Source: Streptomyces sp. ITFR-21 (GTDB taxonomy: Bacteria > Actinomycetota > Actinomycetes > Streptomycetales > Streptomycetaceae). From it: a DNA stretch of 64,000 nt. Shown piece after piece: positions 43,187 to 51,593 of this stretch (positions are counted from its first letter, which is position 1; each line of letters begins with the position of its first letter). The position numbers were made by a program, and so were the translations under genes. Below the pieces are notes generated by a model that saw nothing but the letters and a program-made list of their open reading frames with translations, was not told where the DNA came from and searched no databases. The DNA lies in assembly GCF_031844685.1 (NCBI RefSeq), contig NZ_CP134605.1, forward strand, positions 62,001-126,000. Direction: 5' to 3'.

Positions 43187-44412
43187 GACGGCTGTTCTGC
43201 GGCGGGCAGGCCGTCGGCCTCGGTCAGCGGACCGGTGGGGGCGGCCGGCAGGTCCGGCACCCAGAACTCCACCGTCGTGCCCGTGCCGGCCACACCCCGG
43301 ATGGTCCACCAGCCGCCGGCCGTCTCGGCCCGCTCCCGCATCTCCATCACACCGAAGTGCGGGTGCACGGCGTGCGCCGCCAGGCCCTTGCCGTTGCCGT
43401 CGTCGATGACCCGGGTCAGCAGGCCGCCGTCGACGGAGTGGAGTTCCAGCCGTACGGTCGCGGCCCGCGCGTGCTTGCGGACGTTGAGCAGGGCCTCCTG
43501 GACGATGCGGAAGACGGTGATGGCGGTCTCCGGCGCCGGCTCGTGCCGCAGACCGTGGGTGAACTCCGAGGCCAGGCCCCAGCCGCCCACCACGTCCTCC
43601 AGGTGCAGGGCGAGCGACTCGACCAGGCCGTGCCGGTCGATGCCCGGCGGGTGCAGCCGGAAGGTGAGGTCGCGCAGCCGGGTGACGGCCTCGCGGACGG
43701 ACGCGTCCAGCCGGGCGAGTTCGCGCGCGTAGGGCTCGGGGGCCTGGTCGGCGAGGAGCTGGAGCCGCATACCGACCGCGACCATCGACTGGATCGAGTC
43801 GTCGTGGACGTCCCAGGCGATCCGCCGGCGCTCCATCTCCTGCGCCTGCACCAGGTGGGCGAAGAGCCGGCGGCGGTCGCTGAGCTCCTGCTCGGCGGCA
43901 CGGCGTTCGGTCATGTCGCGGGTGACCTTGCCGAAGCCGCGCAGCACACCGGACTCGTCGAAGAGGGCGGTGATCACCACATTGGCCCAGAAGCGGGTGC
44001 CGTCCTTGCGGATCCGCCAGCCCTCGTCCTCCAGCCGGCCCTCGGCCACGGCGATCTCCAGCTCCCGGTACGGCTTACGGGCGGCTATGTCCTCGGGCGG
44101 GTAGAAGACGGAGAAGTGCTTGCCGGTGATCTCCTCGGCCCGGTAGCCCTTGATCCGTTCGGCGCCCGCGTTCCAGCTGCTGATGTGCCCGCCGGGGTCG
44201 AGCATGAAGATGCCGTAGTCCAGCACGCTCTGGACCAGCAGCCTGAACGCGGTCTCGGAGGACATGGGGACGGGGTGGGCCGGGTCCGGCGGGGCCTCCC
44301 CGGGCGCCGCTTCCGGCGGGTGCGCCGGGGCCGGGTCCTTCGGGCCCGCGTCCTGCGGCGGGCGCGGGCTCTCCTGCGGCGGGCCTTCCTCCGGCGGGCG
44401 GGGGCCGCTCAC
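43183..44412 (-). CDS. PAS-domain sensor histidine kinase (HisKA_3/NarX-like)
   Basis: A 409-aa soluble kinase. A Pro/Glu-rich N-terminus (about 1-49) precedes a PAS domain (about 52-175; IFMLDPGGHISSWNAGAER, GKHFSVFYP, RKDGTRFWANVVI). The dimerisation/phosphoacceptor segment ERRRIAWDVHDDSIQSM has the histidine near residue 203, and an HATPase_c domain follows (IDDGNGKGL, HFGVMEMRERA, GTGTTVEFWVP). No membrane helix, so it senses an internal cue such as redox or a ligand. The GTG overlaps the regulator's stop (GTGA). Confidence 0.92.
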   Translation of the reverse strand: MSGPRPPEEGPPQESPRPPQDAGPKDPAPAHPPEAAPGEAPPDPAHPVPMSSETAFRLLVQSVLDYGIFMLDPGGHISSWNAGAERIKGYRAEEITGKHFSVFYPPEDIAARKPYRELEIAVAEGRLEDEGWRIRKDGTRFWANVVITALFDESGVLRGFGKVTRDMTERRAAEQELSDRRRLFAHLVQAQEMERRRIAWDVHDDSIQSMVAVGMRLQLLADQAPEPYARELARLDASVREAVTRLRDLTFRLHPPGIDRHGLVESLALHLEDVVGGWGLASEFTHGLRHEPAPETAITVFRIVQEALLNVRKHARAATVRLELHSVDGGLLTRVIDDGNGKGLAAHAVHPHFGVMEMRERAETAGGWWTIRGVAGTGTTVEFWVPDLPAAPTGPLTEADGLPAAEQPS

Positions 44413-45068
44413 CGCAGCAGTCCTTCGCGGCGGGCGGTGGTGACGGCCTCCAGTTGGGTACGCGCGTCCAGCTTCTCCAGGACCCGCTGGATGTGGTTGC
44501 GGGCGGTGTTGACCGCCACGCCGAGCCGCCGGCTGATCTCGGCGCTGCCGAGCCCCTCGCCGAGCAGGTCCAGCGTCTCGCGTTCGCGGGGGGTGAGGGT
44601 GGCGCCGCGGTCGGGGGCGCGGCCGGTGAGACGTTCGAGCACCGCGCCGAGCAGGCCCTTGCTGAAGGCGATCTCGCCGGCCGCCACCCGCCGTACCGCG
44701 TCCTGGAGCTCGTCGAGGTTGTCTGCCTTGAGGATCAGTCCGGCGCCGCCGGCCTCGGCGACCCTGGTGGCGACCGTGATGGTGCCCTCGCCGGCCAGTA
44801 CCAGGACCCGGCAGTGCGGGGCGGCGGCCCTCAGTCCGACGATGCAGTCGATGCCGTCGCCGTCCGGCAGCCGCCGGTCGAGCAGCACCACGTCGGGGCG
44901 CAGCCGCGCGGTGTCGGCCAGCGCGGCGGCGATCGACGCGCTGCGGGCGACGACCCGCAGGTCGGCGGTGCGGTCCAGGGCCATCCGGATGGCCTCGGCC
45001 ACCATGTCGTGGTCCTCGACCAGCACGATCCTGATGGACGCGGACGGCGGGATCTCGGGGGGTGGCAT
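44409..45068 (-). CDS. NarL/LuxR-type response regulator
   Basis: A 219-aa protein. The receiver domain (about 10-125) has acidic residues in VLVEDHDMVAE, the phosphoryl aspartate in VVLLDRRLPDG, and LILKADN as switch. The C-terminal LuxR helix-turn-helix (about 150-212) reads LTPRERETLDLLGEGL, then AEISRRLGVAVNTARNHIQR. It is the output for the PAS kinase in the same operon. The ATG overlaps the STAS gene's stop by one base (TGATG), with GAGGATC upstream. Confidence 0.93.
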   Translation of the reverse strand: MPPPEIPPSASIRIVLVEDHDMVAEAIRMALDRTADLRVVARSASIAAALADTARLRPDVVLLDRRLPDGDGIDCIVGLRAAAPHCRVLVLAGEGTITVATRVAEAGGAGLILKADNLDELQDAVRRVAAGEIAFSKGLLGAVLERLTGRAPDRGATLTPRERETLDLLGEGLGSAEISRRLGVAVNTARNHIQRVLEKLDARTQLEAVTTARREGLLR

Positions 45069-45412
45069 CAAAGGATCCTCGGTGGCAGGCGCTGGCCGGT
45101 GTGGGAGAGGAGGTCGTCCACGCCGGCCAGTCCGAACAGCCGGGTGAGCTGGGCGCGGACGCCCTCCAGTCGCAGCTCCACACCGGACTGGCGTGCCGCG
45201 GCCTCGGCCTCCAGTAGCACGTTGAGGCCGGCGCAGTCGCAGAACCGCAGATCCCACAGGTCGAGCACCAGCTGCTGCGGGCGCCGGGAGAAGCCCTCGG
45301 CGAGGGCGGTGCGCAGCGGCTGGGCGCCGTCGAGGTCGAGCTCGCCGACGAGGACGAGCGTCACCCGGGCAGCGGCACGCTCCGCCGTCACCTGGAGCGC
45401 CGGGGCGGTCAT
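45068..45412 (-). CDS. STAS-domain anti-sigma factor antagonist
   Basis: A 114-aa protein of the RsbV/SpoIIAA type. The loop DLRFCDCAGLNVLL is where the phosphorylatable serine normally lies (usual D-S-x-G); here Cys-Ala stands at this position, so regulation by phosphorylation may be lost. Such proteins sequester anti-sigma kinases. It is the first gene of a four-gene coupled operon with two-component proteins. AGGGA lies upstream of ATG 45412, and a perfect inverted repeat (45457-45474) sits over the promoter. Confidence 0.88.
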   Translation of the reverse strand: MTAPALQVTAERAAARVTLVLVGELDLDGAQPLRTALAEGFSRRPQQLVLDLWDLRFCDCAGLNVLLEAEAAARQSGVELRLEGVRAQLTRLFGLAGVDDLLSHTGQRLPPRIL

Positions 45413-45456
45413 CACTTGGTCCCTGTCTCTGTCTGTACGGACGACACCAGAACAGA

Positions 45457-45474
45457 CTAGTGCGTCTGCACTAG
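45457..45474. promoter_or_regulatory. Inverted repeat over the STAS-operon promoter
   Basis: CTAGTGC-GTCT-GCACTAG has perfect 7-bp arms. On the minus strand, TTCCCC, a 17-base spacer and TAGTCT form a possible promoter whose -10 and spacer overlap this repeat. A dimeric repressor or activator would bind here. Confidence 0.55.
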
Positions 45475-45522
45475 AAGGGGAACCTCTTCTTGCATCGGAC
45501 CGGGTGGCGGCCCCGGCCCGGC

Positions 45523-46890
45523 CTACCGCGGGCGGGCGGTCAGGGCCCGTGTGTGCTCGCGCACCTGCTCCGGGCTGAGATAGGAGTCGGTGTGCTCGAA
45601 GTCGCGCAGGGCGCCCTGCGCGCCGGACAGGAACCCGGTGCGGACGAAGTCGTCGCCGGCCACCGCGTTGAGCACCCAGTTGGTGAGCACCCGGGTCCTG
45701 GCGACGTTGGTGCGCAGCGCCGACCAGTGGTAGCCGCGGGCGACCGCCTGGGCGGGCAGGCCGCGCAGCTCGATGCCGAACGGCTTGGACACCGCGTCCT
45801 TGCCGCCGAGGTCGACGACCAGGCCGAGGTCCTTGTGGGTGTAGGGGCGCAGCGGCTGCCGGCGCAGTGCGGCGATGACGTTGTCGGCGACCCTGCGGCC
45901 CTGGCGCATGGCGTGCTGCGCGGTGGGCGGGCAGACCGCGGCGTCCTCGCCCTTGGCCAGGTCGGGCACCGCCGCGGCGTCGCCGAGGGCGAACACCCCG
46001 TCCTGGCCCGGCAGGGTCATCTCGGCGGTGACGGCGAGCCGGCCGCGTACCGTCTCCGCGCCCAGGGTGGCGATCAGCGGGCTCGCCGCGACGCCCGCGG
46101 TCCAGATGAGGGTGCGGCAGGGCAGCACCCGGCCGTCGGTGAGGGTGACCTCCTCGGCGCCCGCCTTCTGGACGGAGACGCCGAGGGAGACCTCGACGCC
46201 GCGGTCCTGAAGGACCTTCAGCGCGCTGGCGCCCAGCTTGTCGCCGAGTTCGGGCATCAGCTTGGGGGCGATGTCGATCAGGTGCCACTTGATGAGCGCG
46301 GGGTCCAGCCGGGGGTAGCGTTTGACCGCGGTGCCGGTCAGCCGCTGGAGGCAGGCCGCGGTCTCGGTGCCCGCGTAGCCGCCGCCGACCACGACGAACT
46401 GCAGCCGGGAGGCGCGCTCGGCCTCGTCGTGGCTGGCATCGGCGAGGTCGAGCTGGGCGATCACGTGGTCGCGGACGAAGGCGGCCTCGGCAAGGGTCTT
46501 CATGCCGCGGGCGTTGTCGGCCAGGCCGGGGATGTCGAAGGTGCGGGTGACGCTGCCGGGCGCCAGCACGATGTGGTCGTAGCGTTCGTCGACGGTCTCG
46601 CCGGTGATCTTGCGGATCACGCAGACCTTGGCCGCGGTGTCCACGCCGACGGCGCCGCCGGGGATGATCCGGGTGCGGAACCTGCCGCTGCGGCGCAGCG
46701 AGACCGCGATCGACTGCGGGGTCAGCACGCCGGAGGCCACCTGTGGCAGCAGCGGCAGGTAGAGCTGATAGGAGAACGGCGTCACCAGCGCGACATCGGC
46801 CTCGGCGGAGCCGAGCCGGCGCTCCAGCCGCCGCACGCACTCCACTCCGGCGAATCCGGCGCCCACCACAAGGATCTTCGGTCGTGCCAC
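45523..46890 (-). CDS. Type II NADH dehydrogenase-like FAD oxidoreductase
   Basis: A 455-aa flavoprotein with two nucleotide-binding folds: FAD site VVGAGFAGVECVRRL at residues 8-22 and NAD site VVVGGGYAGTETAACL (about 168-183), plus the conserved FALGDAAAVPD near the FAD. The C-terminal part likely binds the membrane surface. It feeds electrons from NADH to quinone without pumping protons. The GTG is preceded by GAAGGGA. It is transcribed away from the STAS operon's promoter region. Confidence 0.9.
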   Translation of the reverse strand: MARPKILVVGAGFAGVECVRRLERRLGSAEADVALVTPFSYQLYLPLLPQVASGVLTPQSIAVSLRRSGRFRTRIIPGGAVGVDTAAKVCVIRKITGETVDERYDHIVLAPGSVTRTFDIPGLADNARGMKTLAEAAFVRDHVIAQLDLADASHDEAERASRLQFVVVGGGYAGTETAACLQRLTGTAVKRYPRLDPALIKWHLIDIAPKLMPELGDKLGASALKVLQDRGVEVSLGVSVQKAGAEEVTLTDGRVLPCRTLIWTAGVAASPLIATLGAETVRGRLAVTAEMTLPGQDGVFALGDAAAVPDLAKGEDAAVCPPTAQHAMRQGRRVADNVIAALRRQPLRPYTHKDLGLVVDLGGKDAVSKPFGIELRGLPAQAVARGYHWSALRTNVARTRVLTNWVLNAVAGDDFVRTGFLSGAQGALRDFEHTDSYLSPEQVREHTRALTARPR

Positions 46891-47068
46891 GGTATCCGTC
46901 CCTTCTCGGCTCAGGCGGTCCTAGGCACACCTGCCCAGCCGGCGCGGCCTCGCACCTCCTGGCCCGTCCGGTGGCGGCCCGGTCCGCGGCCGGACGGCAC
47001 CGGACCGGGACCCGGCCGGGTGGCGGACGCGCCCGGTCGGGGCCCGGCTGCCGGCACCCGGCCGATGC

Positions 47069-48250
47069 CTAGCGGATGTCGACCGGCCCGTCCGAGGACC
47101 TGTTGCCGCCGCGGTCCCGCCCGGCGGCGTCGCCGCGCAGGGCGACCTCGCCGGCCGCCTGCGCGCCCTCGCCGTTGCCGAGGTTCTTGCGGACCGAGTC
47201 CAGGATGGTCAGGCCCTGGCTGACCAGGCCCGCCGCGATCTCGCTGAGGCCGTCGGCGCCGTTGAGCACGTTGACGTTGGCGCCGGACAGGCCGGCCGCC
47301 GCCTCCTTGACGATCAGCGGCAGCTGGTCGATGAGCATCCGGTCCAGCGCGACCCGGTCGTGCGAGGCGGCGGCTTCCGCCTGGATGCGCATCCGCTCGG
47401 CCTCGGCGACGGCCAGCACCCGAATCCGCTCCGCCTCGGCCTCGGCCGGCTTGACGATCTCCGCGACGAGCTGCTGCTGGCGCAGTTCGGCGGCGCGCAG
47501 CGCCAGTTCGGTCTGAGCGGCGAGCACCTCCTGCTGGGCGTGCGCCTGGGCCAGTGGGCCGGCCTGCGCGGACTGCGCCTGCGCCCGGTCCACCTCGGCG
47601 TTGTACTGGGCCTGGACGACCGCGGTCTGCCGGGCGTACTCGGCCTGGTTGCGGGCCGCGGCCTGCTGGGCCTCGGCGGACGCCTGGGTGGCCTGGGCCT
47701 GCGCGATCTGCGCCTGCCGCTGGATGGCCGCCTTGTGCGGCGCGGACATCGCGTCGATGTAGCCGGTGGCGCCGTCGTCGATGGACTGGATCTGCAGCGA
47801 GTCGACGGTGAGCCCGATCTTGCCCATCTCCGTCTTGGAGGTCTCCAGCACCTCGGTGGCGAGCTTCTGCCGCTCGGTGACGATCTCCTCCACCGTCATC
47901 GAGCCGATAATGGACCGCAGGTGGCCGGCGAAGATCCGGCCGGTGAGCACCGACATCTGGTCCTGGTCGGACAGGAACCGCTGCCCGGCGTTGACGATGC
48001 TCTCGTGGTCGTTGCCGACCTTGAACGCGATGACGGCCGTGACACTCAGCGCGATGCCCTGCTTGGTGACGCAGGTCTCCGAGACCTCGGCCTCGCACAT
48101 GGCGAGGGTCAGGAAGCGGGTCTTGCGGAACACCGGGGGCACGAACTTGCCGTGCCCGGTCACGACCCGGAACGGCGCACCCCCAAGACCTCGTCGGCCG
48201 CCCGAGATCAGCATCGCCTCATCGGGTGCGGGAACGCGATAACCGAACAT
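47069..48250 (-). CDS. Flotillin (SPFH-domain) protein
   Basis: A 393-aa protein: an SPFH/band-7 domain (about 1-190; FRVVTGHGKFVPPVFRKTRF, then VEEIVTERQKLATEVLE) followed by a long Ala/Gln/Glu-rich coiled coil (about 185-300, with repeated AQA, AEA and AEAERI units) and a C-terminal oligomerisation part. Flotillins scaffold membrane microdomains. No strong N-terminal membrane helix is seen. GAAGGAGA precedes the ATG. It follows an NfeD-like gene by 24 bases, the pairing known for SPFH proteins. Confidence 0.92.
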   Translation of the reverse strand: MFGYRVPAPDEAMLISGGRRGLGGAPFRVVTGHGKFVPPVFRKTRFLTLAMCEAEVSETCVTKQGIALSVTAVIAFKVGNDHESIVNAGQRFLSDQDQMSVLTGRIFAGHLRSIIGSMTVEEIVTERQKLATEVLETSKTEMGKIGLTVDSLQIQSIDDGATGYIDAMSAPHKAAIQRQAQIAQAQATQASAEAQQAAARNQAEYARQTAVVQAQYNAEVDRAQAQSAQAGPLAQAHAQQEVLAAQTELALRAAELRQQQLVAEIVKPAEAEAERIRVLAVAEAERMRIQAEAAASHDRVALDRMLIDQLPLIVKEAAAGLSGANVNVLNGADGLSEIAAGLVSQGLTILDSVRKNLGNGEGAQAAGEVALRGDAAGRDRGGNRSSDGPVDIR

Positions 48251-48274
48251 CCTCTGTCTCCTTCGTAGCGCGGC

Positions 48275-48508
48275 TCAGCCGGCCGGCGCTTCCAGGGGGT
48301 CGGCCCACTCGATGACGTCCACCTGCCGGGTGCCGCGGGAATCCACCACGAGCACCGTCGAGCCCCTGGGCAGGGGATCCTCGGACCAGGCGAGGAACGC
48401 CTCGGACCCGCCCCGGACCCGGACCAGGACCTCTCCCGGTCCGGCGCTCCCCCGGGTGGCGATGAGCAGTTCCCCGGTGCAGCCGATCACAGCGTCGTCC
48501 CGCGCCAT
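48275..48508 (-). CDS. Soluble NfeD-like OB-fold protein
   Basis: A 77-aa all-beta protein (VIGCTGELLIATRGSAGPGE, then VRVRGGSEAFLAWSEDPLP and STVLVVDSRGTRQVDVIEW) matching the pattern of the C-terminal OB-fold of NfeD proteins, which assist flotillins. The usual membrane and protease parts of NfeD are absent, so only the soluble domain is kept. It is encoded just upstream of the flotillin gene on the same strand, which supports the assignment. GAGGGGGC lies upstream of ATG 48508. Confidence 0.75.
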   Translation of the reverse strand: MARDDAVIGCTGELLIATRGSAGPGEVLVRVRGGSEAFLAWSEDPLPRGSTVLVVDSRGTRQVDVIEWADPLEAPAG

Positions 48509-48779
48509 CGACGGCCGCCCCCTCGTCGTCGTGCTGAACTCCTCGACGTGACCATCCTCCCACCTGGAATCGTTCCGCGGTCGGCGGCGGTCCTTACGGA
48601 ATACGCCGGCCGCACGCCGGCGGTTCCCGCCGCCCGGCAATCGTGGTGGACCGGCCGCGGCGCGGACCGGGCGGGGCGGCGGCGCGGGCGGCGGGAGCGG
48701 ATCCGGCCGGTGACCGGGCGCGTGTCCGCCGCCGGCTCGTGCCAAGGTGTGGGCAGGCATCGTAGTGGTGGGAGGCTGG

Positions 48780-50681
48780 ATGTTCCGGGGCCTTACTGCG
48801 TCCTTGACGAGTCGGACCGAGCACGACCGTACGACCGCGGCCTCGGCGTGGGCGTACATCCGCACCGAGACCGGCAGCGCGGCCGTGCTGCTGGCCGCGA
48901 CGGTGGCGGCGCTGATCTGGGTGAACGTGGCGCCCGACAGCTACGAGACGCTGTGGCACACCCGCCTGTCGGTGCGGCTGGGCGGCCACGGGGTCGACCT
49001 GGACCTGCGCGACTGGGTGAACAGCGGCCTGATGACGCTGTTCTTCCTGGTGGTCGGGCTGGAGGCGCGCCGCGAGTTCGACATGGGTGAGCTGCGCGAC
49101 CGGCGCCGCATCCCGCTGCCGCTGCTGGCCGGGATCTGCGGCATGGTGGTGCCGGTGGCGATCTACCTGGCGGTGAACGCCGGCCGCTCCTCGGCGCACG
49201 GCTGGGGCACCGCGATGTCCACCGACACCGCGTTCGCGCTGGGCATGCTGACGCTGCTCGGCTCGCGGTTCCCGCGCCGGCTGCACACCTTCATCCTGAC
49301 CGTCGCGGTGGTGGACGACTTCGTGGCGCTGGCGGTGATCGCGGTGGCGTACAGCGATCACATCTCCTGGACGGCGCTGCTGATCGGTGTGGGCGTGCTG
49401 GCGGTCGCGGCGGTCGTGCGCGGCTACGGGGTGCGGCGCGGCCTGGTGTACGGGGTGCTGGGAGTCACGGCGTGGGTGGCGTTCCTGCACTCCGGGGTGG
49501 ACCCGCTGGTGGTCGGCCTGCTCCTCGGCCTGATGTCGTACGCGTATCCGGCGTCCCGGGACGCGCTGGAGCGGGCCACCGGCCTGTTCCGGTCCTTCCG
49601 GGAGCAGCCAACCGCCGAGTTGGAGCGGGAGGCCCGGCTCGGCATCGCCTCGGCGCTGTCGCCCAACGACCGGTTGCAGCGGCTGTGGCACCCGTGGAGC
49701 AGCTACGTGATCGTGCCGCTGTTCGCGCTGGCCAACGCCGGGATCCAGATCAGCGGTCCGCTGCTGAGGGAAGCCTTCACCTCGCCGATCACGCTGGGCA
49801 TCCTGCTCGGCTACGGGCTGGGCAAGCCGATCGGCATCTTCGGGGCGTCGGCGCTCAGTACCCGGCTGAGCCGGGGCCGGATGCGGCCGCCGGTGGGCTG
49901 GGGGGCGGTGCTGGGCGGCGGTTCCATCGCGGGCATCGGCTTCACCGTGTCGCTGCTGATCGCCACCCTCGCCTTCCACGGCCGGCAGCTGGACCAGGCG
50001 AAGATCGGGGTGCTGAGCGCGGTCGTCTTCGCCATGCTGGCCACCACGGCGATCGCGCTGGTGGCGGCGCGGCTGCCCGAGGAGCGGCGGGCGCGGGCGA
50101 TGCTGGGCACCGCGCAGTCGGTGGTGGACCTGGCCGACCCGGTGGACTCCGGGCGCGACCACGTGCGCGGGCCGATGGACGCGCCGGTCACCGTGGTGGA
50201 GTACGGCGACTTCGAGTGCCCCTACTGCGGGCAGGCCGAGGACGTGGTCCGCGAGCTGCTCGCCGACTTCGGCGACGTGCGGTACGTGTGGCGGCACCTG
50301 CCGCTGCCCGATGTGCACCCGCACGCCCAACTGGCGGCCGAGGCGTCGGAGGCGGCCTCGCTCCAGGGCCGGTTCTGGGACATGCACGACAGGCTGTTCG
50401 AGAACCAGGAGGCGCTGAACGTCAAGGATCTTCTGCGGTACGCCGCCGAGATCGGGCTGGACGTGGACGCCTTCCGGGCGGCGCTGAGGTCGCGGGCGGG
50501 CCGGCCGGAGGTGGCGCGGGACCTGGAGTCGGCCGACGAGAGCGGGGTGTCGGGCACCCCGACGTTCTTCGTCAACGGCCGCCGCCACCACGGCGCCTAC
50601 GACATCGCGAGCCTGTCGGCGTCGGTGATGGCGGCGCGCGACCGGGTGCTGCTGGTGGAGGGCGGCCGGCGGCGGGCATGA
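48780..50681 (+). CDS. nhaA: NhaA Na+/H+ antiporter fused to a DsbA-like thioredoxin domain
   Basis: A 633-aa fusion. The NhaA part (about 20-430) has the NhaA helices with TDTAFALGMLTLLGSR, VAVVDDFVALAVIAVAYSD (the paired Asp residues of ion exchange) and GGSIAGIGFTVSLLIATLAF. The C-terminal part (about 455-625) is a DsbA/thioredoxin-type domain with FECPYCGQ (CxxC) and SGTPTFFVNG with its cis-proline. Fusions of this kind are known in actinobacteria; the thioredoxin domain's partner is not. ATG 48780 is chosen for GGGAGG upstream, over GTG 48747. Confidence 0.9.
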   Translation: MFRGLTASLTSRTEHDRTTAASAWAYIRTETGSAAVLLAATVAALIWVNVAPDSYETLWHTRLSVRLGGHGVDLDLRDWVNSGLMTLFFLVVGLEARREFDMGELRDRRRIPLPLLAGICGMVVPVAIYLAVNAGRSSAHGWGTAMSTDTAFALGMLTLLGSRFPRRLHTFILTVAVVDDFVALAVIAVAYSDHISWTALLIGVGVLAVAAVVRGYGVRRGLVYGVLGVTAWVAFLHSGVDPLVVGLLLGLMSYAYPASRDALERATGLFRSFREQPTAELEREARLGIASALSPNDRLQRLWHPWSSYVIVPLFALANAGIQISGPLLREAFTSPITLGILLGYGLGKPIGIFGASALSTRLSRGRMRPPVGWGAVLGGGSIAGIGFTVSLLIATLAFHGRQLDQAKIGVLSAVVFAMLATTAIALVAARLPEERRARAMLGTAQSVVDLADPVDSGRDHVRGPMDAPVTVVEYGDFECPYCGQAEDVVRELLADFGDVRYVWRHLPLPDVHPHAQLAAEASEAASLQGRFWDMHDRLFENQEALNVKDLLRYAAEIGLDVDAFRAALRSRAGRPEVARDLESADESGVSGTPTFFVNGRRHHGAYDIASLSASVMAARDRVLLVEGGRRRA

Positions 50682-50748
50682 CGCCCGGGGCACGCCGCGG
50701 CGGGCGGAGCCGGTCCACCGGGGCCGGGTCCGCCCGCCGCGGGCGCCG

Positions 50749-50979
50749 TCAGCTGGTCGGGGGGCGGATGACGCGGGGTACCGCGGGAGCCTGCTGGCCG
50801 CCGCTGGCCACCATCCGGATCTCGCCCTCCGCGTTGATCTCGGCGCGGACGATACCGGTCTCGTCCTCGTAGATCGGCGCGCCGCTCGCGCCCGACTGCT
50901 GCGTGCGATGGACGGTGACACGGTCGTGCCCGGCCGCCGGCTCCTCGAAGAGGAGTTCGTAGGTTTCCGGGTATTCCAT
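50749..50979 (-). CDS. 76-aa protein (DUF6296-like)
   Basis: A small acidic protein: YPETYELLFEEPAAGHDRVT, then APIYEDETGIVRAEINAEGE, IRMVASGG and a Pro-rich end. The pattern fits what I recall as DUF6296, a family of about 75 residues in Streptomyces with unknown function. GGGAGGT lies before the ATG. It is convergent with nhaA and divergent from the metY leader. Confidence 0.7.
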   Translation of the reverse strand: MEYPETYELLFEEPAAGHDRVTVHRTQQSGASGAPIYEDETGIVRAEINAEGEIRMVASGGQQAPAVPRVIRPPTS

Positions 50980-51260
50980 GCGTACCTCCCGACAGGCGGT
51001 GCGGGATCCTGGTGCCCCGCCGCCCGTTCCGCCGGCCTTTCACCGGACCTGTCCATGATGCCCCGGCCCGGCCGATGCCGCCTATCCGGAGCAGTGGTCA
51101 CCCGCCGTGAGCACGCGGAACAGGCCGCGGCCGGCCCGGCGGGCCCGGTTGCGTACGCCACGGCGGGCCGCCCCGCCGGCCGGGCGGTGGGAGACCGAGG
51201 TCATACCGGGTAGCCCGGCCGACTTGGCCCGCGGGGCAGACGGGCGGGGTGGCGCTGTGG

Positions 51261-51272
51261 TTCGATGGCCGC
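51261..51272 (+). promoter_or_regulatory. Possible leaderless -10 element of the leader peptide
   Basis: TTCGAT (51261-51266) lies six bases before ATG 51273. It departs from TANNNT at position 2 and has no clear -35, but the spacing matches the other leaderless starts of this window. Confidence 0.3.
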
Positions 51273-51347
51273 ATGACGCCACTCGTGATGCGCCGCCACG
51301 TGGACTACGTGCGGGTCACGAACATGGCCTGTCCCGTCGCGCGCTGA
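51273..51347 (+). CDS. 24-aa leader peptide upstream of metY
   Basis: A short ORF reading MTPLVMRRHVDYVRVTNMAC followed by PVAR and TGA. The RRHVD-x-x-RV...C core is the pattern of the 'putative leader peptides' that precede sulfur-amino-acid genes in actinomycetes; there translation through cysteine codons has been linked to attenuation. Here one Cys codon lies five codons before the stop. It ends 246 bases before metY. No ribosome site is seen; translation may be leaderless. Confidence 0.7.
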   Translation: MTPLVMRRHVDYVRVTNMACPVAR

Positions 51348-51593
51348 CCGCGCGCCCCCGGCGTCCGCCTTCCCCGGCCGCCGGACGCATCGCCCGGCCA
51401 CTCCCCCTGAGGGGTGCGGGCCCGCCCCCGCCGCAGGACGCCGGCCGGTCGCGTGCCCGGCGCCCCGCGTGGCCGGGTGCGGGCCCGCGATGCCGCACCT
51501 TCACCGACCCCGTCCAGGCCCCCCCGGAGGGTCCTGGCAGCTGTGCCGACCGAGCCGCACAGCCTCACCGCATGCCACTGAGGGAGCACCACC
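51348..51593 (+). promoter_or_regulatory. metY 5' leader, possible attenuator
   Basis: These 246 bases after the leader peptide contain a 7-bp hairpin GCGTCCG/CGGACGC (51361-51367 with 51382-51388) and other GC-rich inverted repeats. No SAM or cobalamin riboswitch consensus is visible. Attenuation coupled to the leader peptide is the likely mechanism. Confidence 0.4.
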
